Positions 59,668-64,000 of a stretch of 64,000 nucleotides of DNA are shown piece after piece. The number at the start of each line of letters is the position of its first letter. Positions within the stretch are counted from its first letter, which is position 1. Where the stretch lies: the NCBI GenBank assembly GCA_017396395.1, contig JAFQMF010000017.1:1-64000 (forward strand), given 5' to 3'. The DNA is from Clostridia bacterium (GTDB lineage: Bacteria; Bacillota; Clostridia; RUG12999). The translations under genes and the position numbers were made by a program. Below the pieces are notes generated by a model. That model had not been told where the DNA came from. It ran no database searches and saw only the letters and a program-made list of their open reading frames with translations.

Positions 59668-61158
59668 ATGTCAGAAATTACAAAAGTTCTTGCCTTTGAT
59701 TTTGGTGCTTCCAGCGGAAGAGCTATGCTTTTTCAGTTTGACGGAGAAAAAATCACCATAGATGAAATACACCGTTTTTCAAACGATCCTGTTACTGTTA
59801 ACGGTGATATGTATTGGGATTTTTTAAGACTGTTTTTCGAAATCAAACAAGGTATTTTGAAATGTATAAACGGCGGTCACGCTGATATTTCTGCTATTGG
59901 TATCGACACCTGGGGTGTTGACTATGGCTTCTTTGATAAAAACGGAAAGCTTCTTGGAAATGTCCGTCATTATCGTGATACCCGTACTAATGGTATGATT
60001 GAAAAGGCAGCAGAAAGAGTTGGCGGAAAGAAATATATCTATGAGCAGACAGGTATTCAGTTTGCACAGCTTAACAGTCTTTATCAGATGTATTCATCTG
60101 TTCTTGATAATGACCCTACCCTTGCAAATGCCGATAAAGTACTTTTTGCTCCTGATATTTTCAACTACTTCCTTACAGGTGTTATGAAGAACGAATATAC
60201 AATGGCTTCCACAACCCAGCTTCTTGACCCATATACAAAGAACTGGAACTTTGATTTTATAGAAAAAATGGGTATTCCCACAAATATATTCTGCGACATT
60301 GTTCAGCCTGGCACAGTTATCGGTACTCTTTCCGATGAAATCTGTGAAGAACTGGGTTGCCCGAAGGTTCCCGTAATTGCAGTAGCTGCACACGACACTG
60401 CTTCAGCAGTTGCAAGTGTTCCCGCACTTTCAGGAGATGATTATGTATATATCTCCAGCGGCACATGGGCACTTTTAGGTGTAGAAAATGACCAGCCTAT
60501 TATAAACGATACTGCTATGAAATTCAACTTCACAAATGAAGGTGGAGTAGGCGGAAAAATTCGTTTCCTTCGTAACATAATGGGTCTTTGGATTATTCAG
60601 GAAAGCCGCAGACAGTGGCAGAGAGAAGGTAAGGATTATTCCTTTAATGATCTGGAACAGCAGGCATGGGCGGCAACTCCATTTGCAAGCTTGATTGACC
60701 CTGACTATGGTAAATTCGGCGTTCCCGGAAATATGCCTAAACGTATTAAGGAATTTTGTAAAGAGACGGGTCAGACCGTTCCTGAAACTCCTGGCGATGT
60801 AATTCGTTGTGCAGCACAGAGCCTTGCATTAAAAGTTGCTATGTCTGTTGACGGAATGGAAGAAACACTTGGAAGAAAGATTAATAAAATTCATATGGTG
60901 GGCGGTGGCATTAAAGACAGTATGGTATGCCAGTTTATAGCAAATGCCAGTGGCAGAACTGTAATTGCAGGACCTGTTGAGGCAACAAGCACAGGAAACG
61001 CTATTGTTCAGTTTATAGCACTGGGCAAAATTAAGGACTTAACTGCTGCAAGAGCCATAATTAAGGATTCTTTCCCTGTAAAGATATATGAGCCTCAGGA
61101 TCAGGAAGATTGGCAGAAAGCCTACGAAAAGTTTAAAGGGCTTGCTAAAATGTCTTAA
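59668..61158 (+). CDS. rhaB: rhamnulokinase
   Basis: Phosphorylates L-rhamnulose to L-rhamnulose-1-phosphate. About 496 residues of the FGGY kinase family: FDFGASSGRAMLFQFDG at the N-terminus, AIGIDTWGVDYGFFD, HDTASAVASVPA, and the C-terminal ATP site MVGGGIKDSMVCQ. FDFGASSGR and WGVDYG point to RhaB rather than FucK or XylB. Start at 59668 with GGAG 6 bases upstream. The product is a substrate for the aldolase at 33.7 kb. RhaA is not in the window. Confidence 0.92.
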   Translation: MSEITKVLAFDFGASSGRAMLFQFDGEKITIDEIHRFSNDPVTVNGDMYWDFLRLFFEIKQGILKCINGGHADISAIGIDTWGVDYGFFDKNGKLLGNVRHYRDTRTNGMIEKAAERVGGKKYIYEQTGIQFAQLNSLYQMYSSVLDNDPTLANADKVLFAPDIFNYFLTGVMKNEYTMASTTQLLDPYTKNWNFDFIEKMGIPTNIFCDIVQPGTVIGTLSDEICEELGCPKVPVIAVAAHDTASAVASVPALSGDDYVYISSGTWALLGVENDQPIINDTAMKFNFTNEGGVGGKIRFLRNIMGLWIIQESRRQWQREGKDYSFNDLEQQAWAATPFASLIDPDYGKFGVPGNMPKRIKEFCKETGQTVPETPGDVIRCAAQSLALKVAMSVDGMEETLGRKINKIHMVGGGIKDSMVCQFIANASGRTVIAGPVEATSTGNAIVQFIALGKIKDLTAARAIIKDSFPVKIYEPQDQEDWQKAYEKFKGLAKMS

Positions 61159-61193
61159 CCTTATTTAATAAAACTAAAAGGAGGTGTACCTAT

Positions 61194-62291
61194 ATGAAAA
61201 AACCTGCAAGTGACTGGATTAAACTTGTTCTGGCAGGGACTGCTCTTATTCTTATATATAAACTGCTGAATAATTTTAACGATATCACTAATGTAATCGG
61301 TATTATTTTAGGTTATATTTCTCCTTGCATTATTGGTACAATTATAGCTTTTTTCCTATACATTCCCTCAAGAAAGTTGGAGAGTATATATAAAAAAGTT
61401 CCTGTAAAAGGTATATCCAATAACGCTAAGGTGTTTGGTACACTTTCTGTATATATAATTATATTTCTGGCATTATCGCTTTTTATCACCTATCTTGTAC
61501 CAAGACTTTATAAAAATATCGAAGAGCTTATTTCTAATGTGCCAAGATATCTTGATATAGTAAATGATTTTGTATCACAAAATAAATATCTTGCAAAGTT
61601 AAATATTTCAACATTCTTAGATGATAAAATAAGCGGAATACTTGATTTTAACCAAATCAACAAGTATTTTTCCATAATAAAAAATATAGCAAGTTCATTT
61701 ATAAACATTTTTATAAGTATTGTATTTTCTATTTATATAATTCTGGAAAAAGAAAATATTGTCAGATATCTTCGTCAGATGCGCAAATCGTTTTTGGGAG
61801 AAAGGTTTTATTCACTAACCTTGTACGGCAAAAAAATTGTAAATCTTGTATATTCATATTTTTCAGGTCTTGCACTTGATGCACTTGTAGTAGGTATAAT
61901 CGTTTCTATAGGATTTTCTATTTTAAAAATGCCTTACGCACTTTTACTTGGACTTGTAACATTTTTAGGAAATATGATTCCAATATTCGGTCCTATTATT
62001 TCAACAGTTATAATTATTACCATCAGCCTTATTTCAAATGGCGTATGGGGAACTGTTCCAGTTGCGATTTTTATTGTTGTTTTGTATGTAGTTGACTCAT
62101 ATTTGATACAACCTAAAATTGTAGCAAACTCTATCGGAATACGTCCTCTTCTTGTTATGGTTGCCGTTATAGTTTTTGGAGATATTTTCGGATTTGTGGG
62201 AATGATTATCGGTGTTCCTCTTATTGCTACTCTTAAAATGATTATGGACGACTATCTGGAAGATGGTAAAATTGACGGAGCAAATCTGTAA
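61194..62291 (+). CDS. AI-2E/PerM-family permease
   Basis: 365 residues with about seven to eight membrane segments and the family C-terminal core LGNMIPIFGPIISTV and DSYLIQPKIV. Members export varied small molecules or ions; several Bacillus and clostridial members have roles in sporulation or Na+ tolerance. Substrate unknown. It starts 35 bases after rhaB, with GGAGG 9 bases before the ATG, so cotranscription is likely. Confidence 0.88.
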   Translation: MKKPASDWIKLVLAGTALILIYKLLNNFNDITNVIGIILGYISPCIIGTIIAFFLYIPSRKLESIYKKVPVKGISNNAKVFGTLSVYIIIFLALSLFITYLVPRLYKNIEELISNVPRYLDIVNDFVSQNKYLAKLNISTFLDDKISGILDFNQINKYFSIIKNIASSFINIFISIVFSIYIILEKENIVRYLRQMRKSFLGERFYSLTLYGKKIVNLVYSYFSGLALDALVVGIIVSIGFSILKMPYALLLGLVTFLGNMIPIFGPIISTVIIITISLISNGVWGTVPVAIFIVVLYVVDSYLIQPKIVANSIGIRPLLVMVAVIVFGDIFGFVGMIIGVPLIATLKMIMDDYLEDGKIDGANL

Positions 62292-62304
62292 AAAGCATAA
62301 AACT

Positions 62305-62340
62305 CACCCGATAAGTTTTTTCATACTTATCGGGTGTTTT
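62305..62340 (+). terminator. terminator after the PerM-like gene
   Basis: CACCCGATAAG and CTTATCGGGTG form an 11-bp stem with a 10-base loop, followed by TTTT. Confidence 0.88.
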
Positions 62341-62353
62341 AAAAGGATTTATT

Positions 62354-63127
62354 ATGAAAGATAAAAGATACGACGGGGTATTGCTGTGTACGGATGTTGA
62401 CGGAACACTGGCAGATGACAGCGGAAAAGCTAATATACCTCAGGAAAATATAGATGCAATAAATTACTTTATGTCAAAGGGCGGTCTTTTTACTCTTGCA
62501 ACCGGACGCCAAAAAAAGTTTCTAACCCAGTTTGACGGACTTTTTAAGGTAAATGCCCCTATTGTTGCTATAAATGGCACAGTAGTGATAGAGAATAATA
62601 AAATTCTTTATTCTCATCCCCTTCCTGAAAATGCAATAAAAGATATTGAAGATATAATAAAAAAATATCCTCTTTTCTACGAAAGTAATCTTCGCACATT
62701 TGATGACCATAGGATATATACAAGGGAAAATGGCAAAATTGTTATGACAAAAGATGCTGTTGGCACATACTATAAATGTATATTTCTTTTTGATACAGAA
62801 AAAGAATGTGTTTCTTTTAAAGAAATAATGGAAAAAGAGTATGGAAATAAATACCAGTTTGACAGAAGCTGGCCATTTGAACTTGAGCTTCACGATAAAA
62901 ACAGTGGAAAAGGCGATGCAATTCGATTTTTACGTAAATATTATGGAGAAAAAATTAAAAAAATAGTGTGCGTGGGAGATTATGAGAATGATATTTCTAT
63001 GATGTCCGAAGCTGACCTTTCCATAGCTGTTGCAAACGGAGTAGATACACTTAAAAAAGTTTGTGATATACAAACTGTATCTTGTTACGATAACGCAATT
63101 GCTAAAATAATATATGATATTTTGTAA
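62354..63127 (+). CDS. Cof-type HAD-IIB phosphatase
   Basis: 257 residues. Motifs: CTDVDGTLADDSG (nucleophile Asp), ATGRQKKF, the lysine region and CVGDYENDISMM. Sugar-phosphate phosphatase type, substrate unknown. It lies after a terminator, and its AAAAGGA site is within the terminator tail, so partial read-through or a hidden promoter must serve it. It is a distant relative of the HAD gene heading the dehydratase unit. Confidence 0.9.
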   Translation: MKDKRYDGVLLCTDVDGTLADDSGKANIPQENIDAINYFMSKGGLFTLATGRQKKFLTQFDGLFKVNAPIVAINGTVVIENNKILYSHPLPENAIKDIEDIIKKYPLFYESNLRTFDDHRIYTRENGKIVMTKDAVGTYYKCIFLFDTEKECVSFKEIMEKEYGNKYQFDRSWPFELELHDKNSGKGDAIRFLRKYYGEKIKKIVCVGDYENDISMMSEADLSIAVANGVDTLKKVCDIQTVSCYDNAIAKIIYDIL

Positions 63128-63138
63128 GGAAATCTTGT

Positions 63139-63335
63139 GATGGGATACGACATGATACTTTATCTATGAAGTTTGCTTATGAAAAACCGAAAGCTTTCCT
63201 TTATTTGATATTACCTATATGACGGAAGTTAAAGCTATTGACTTTATTGTAGAAGGCTTTGACAGAGTAAAAGGTGTCACCATTATAAAAAAGCCTGAAG
63301 TAATTTGCGATATTTATGCTGCAAACAGGCCATAA
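63139..63335 (+). pseudogene. frameshifted remnant of an unidentified gene
   Basis: Reading from 63139 gives DGIRHDTLSMKFAYEKPK, then a one-base shift near 63190-63200 continues as SFPLFDITYMTEVKAIDFIV and onward to NRP and a stop at 63333-63335. Together they read like the C-terminus of one protein. I cannot name the family. The 38-residue frame from ATG 63219 has no ribosome-binding site. Confidence 0.5.
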
Positions 63336-63358
63336 TTTCTAATTTAGTCAATTTTTAC

Positions 63359-63387
63359 TTGACTTTTTATTGTACTTATGGTATAAT
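63359..63387 (+). promoter_or_regulatory. sigma-A promoter of tRNA-Ser
   Basis: TTGACT (63359-63364), 17 bases, TATAAT (63382-63387), about 20 bases before the tRNA. Confidence 0.85.
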
Positions 63388-63407
63388 AACTACCGTTGAA
63401 CAAATCT

Positions 63408-63499
63408 GGAGAGATGGCTGAGTTGGTTTAAGGCGCACGATTGGAAATCGTGTGATGGTTAATAGCTATCCGAGAGTTCGAATCTCTCTCTCTCCGCCA
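63408..63499 (+). tRNA. tRNA-Ser (GGA)
   Basis: Acceptor stem GGAGAGA/TCTCTCC, anticodon loop TTGGAAA with anticodon GGA, a long variable arm (GTGATGGTTAATAGCTATC region) typical of serine tRNAs, and an encoded CCA. Promoter and terminator are close on either side. Confidence 0.95.
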
Positions 63500-63501
63500 A
63501 A

Positions 63502-63536
63502 AAAAGACAAACTTCATTTTTGAAGTTTGTCTTTTT
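63502..63536 (+). terminator. terminator of tRNA-Ser
   Basis: AAGACAAACTTCA and TGAAGTTTGTCTT form a 13-bp stem around 4-5 T, followed by TTTT. A-runs on the left make it work for the converging minus-strand gene too. Confidence 0.9.
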
Positions 63537-63557
63537 TATTAGTTATTCACTCTTACT

Positions 63558-64000
63558 TTAAAAAGTTATTCTTAACATCATAACCTGATGTTGGTCAAGG
63601 ATAATCTTAAATTCTTCCCCATTATTTACTGTCTTTTCAAAAGCAGGTAAAAATCCCTGTTTGTCCTTTAACAGCTCTGAAGTTATCTTTGAGCCGTCTT
63701 TAATTCCTGAAATCTTAAGAGTAATTTCGCTATCCTCGCTTTTATAATTAGAAAGAATAATTGCACCCTTTTCGTCATTTTTAGCAGCAATACCATAAAG
63801 GCGTTTTCCGTTATTTTCTAATTTTACATTATCACCTAAATCGTAAAGCTCTCCAAATCCCACAAAGGTGTACCAAGGAGCATCTATGCTGCTGTCATTC
63901 TGGTCTAAAAACCCATTATATCCGCCTTTTGCAGAGAAACAGTAATACATAGCTTTATCAAGATAATTACAGTTTTGGAAAAGTGACATTACCGCAATAT
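63558..64000 (-). CDS. C-terminal part of a probable glycoside hydrolase (cut by window edge)
   Basis: The frame is open from the right window edge to a stop at 63558, at least 147 residues. Visible: YLDKAMYYCFSAKGGYNGFL, APWYTFVGFGELYDLGDNV, then a beta-rich module (YGIAAKNDEKGAIILSNYKS...EEFKIILDQHQVMMLRITF). A barrel end followed by an all-beta C-terminal domain resembles GH39-like or related clan A hydrolases. The family is uncertain without the rest. An ATG at 63987-63989 lies within the frame but need not be the start. Confidence 0.6.
   Translation of the reverse strand, partial: IAVMSLFQNCNYLDKAMYYCFSAKGGYNGFLDQNDSSIDAPWYTFVGFGELYDLGDNVKLENNGKRLYGIAAKNDEKGAIILSNYKSEDSEITLKISGIKDGSKITSELLKDKQGFLPAFEKTVNNGEEFKIILDQHQVMMLRITF

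Overview
The window is AT-rich chromosomal DNA from an anaerobic, endospore-forming Firmicute of the class Clostridia. The sporulation genes yabP, yabQ, yunB, spoVS and a 23-codon spoVM, the Prp/N-extended L27 pair, oxygen-sensitive radical enzymes, ferredoxins and consensus sigma-A promoters (TTGACA-17-TATAAT at many sites) all agree. A fucose/rhamnose-type microcompartment and a rhamnulokinase suggest a host- or plant-glycan user, perhaps from a gut. I do not name a genus.

Layout. 1-382: four tRNA genes (Val, Asp, Phe, Gly) on the minus strand. 0.5-8.3 kb, minus: hslO, a DJ-1 protein, rbgA, lepB, rplS, an FrhB-like Fe-S protein, rlmD, birA, a YfcE-like phosphodiesterase. 8.5-9.4 kb, plus: an unrecognised protein with 26 cysteines. 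9.5-20 kb, minus: rqcP, hup, mazG, a SpoVB/MurJ-like flippase, a phosphoribosyltransferase, yqeK, nadD, yhbY, obg, rpmA-prp-rplU with an L21 leader, an AlkD-like gene and metG. 20-25 kb: nhaC, an SH3/NlpC-P60 hydrolase, then yabP-yabQ-divIC-yabR.

25-39.2 kb, minus: a complete glycyl-radical microcompartment locus. It has two transcription units. The first is HAD phosphatase, B12-independent diol dehydratase, its radical-SAM activase and a PduU/EutS shell protein. The second is a fuculose/rhamnulose-phosphate aldolase, an HbpS-like protein, a fused alcohol dehydrogenase, two paralogous BMC-H proteins, the BMC-P vertex protein, PduS, PduT, the acylating aldehyde dehydrogenase, two more BMC proteins, PduL and a DeoR-type regulator. 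Inferred chemistry: the aldolase makes DHAP and lactaldehyde, lactaldehyde is reduced to 1,2-propanediol, the radical enzyme dehydrates this to propionaldehyde, and that goes to propanol or through propionyl-CoA and propionyl-phosphate. The rhamnulokinase at 59.7 kb makes an aldolase substrate. Unusual here are three things: two cargo/shell genes with in-frame tandem starts, an internal helix insert in the radical enzyme that resembles an encapsulation peptide, and a repeated TCTGTGTTT word upstream of both transcription units.

39.4-44.5 kb: a YhcC-like radical SAM gene, a candidate small RNA, rqcH, a 56-residue ferredoxin, yaaT and holB. 44.7-52.7 kb, minus: a compact phage-derived cassette (scaffold-like protein, N4-gp56-type capsid protein, collagen-like fibre, tail-like proteins, amidase, holin) with no terminase, portal, integrase or replication genes and no visibly broken reading frame. 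52.9-55.2 kb, plus: yunB, ymdB, spoVS and spoVM. 55.2-59.1 kb, minus: potABCD. 59.5-63.5 kb, plus: rhamnulokinase, a PerM-like permease, a HAD phosphatase, a gene remnant and tRNA-Ser. The right edge cuts a minus-strand gene that may be a glycoside hydrolase.
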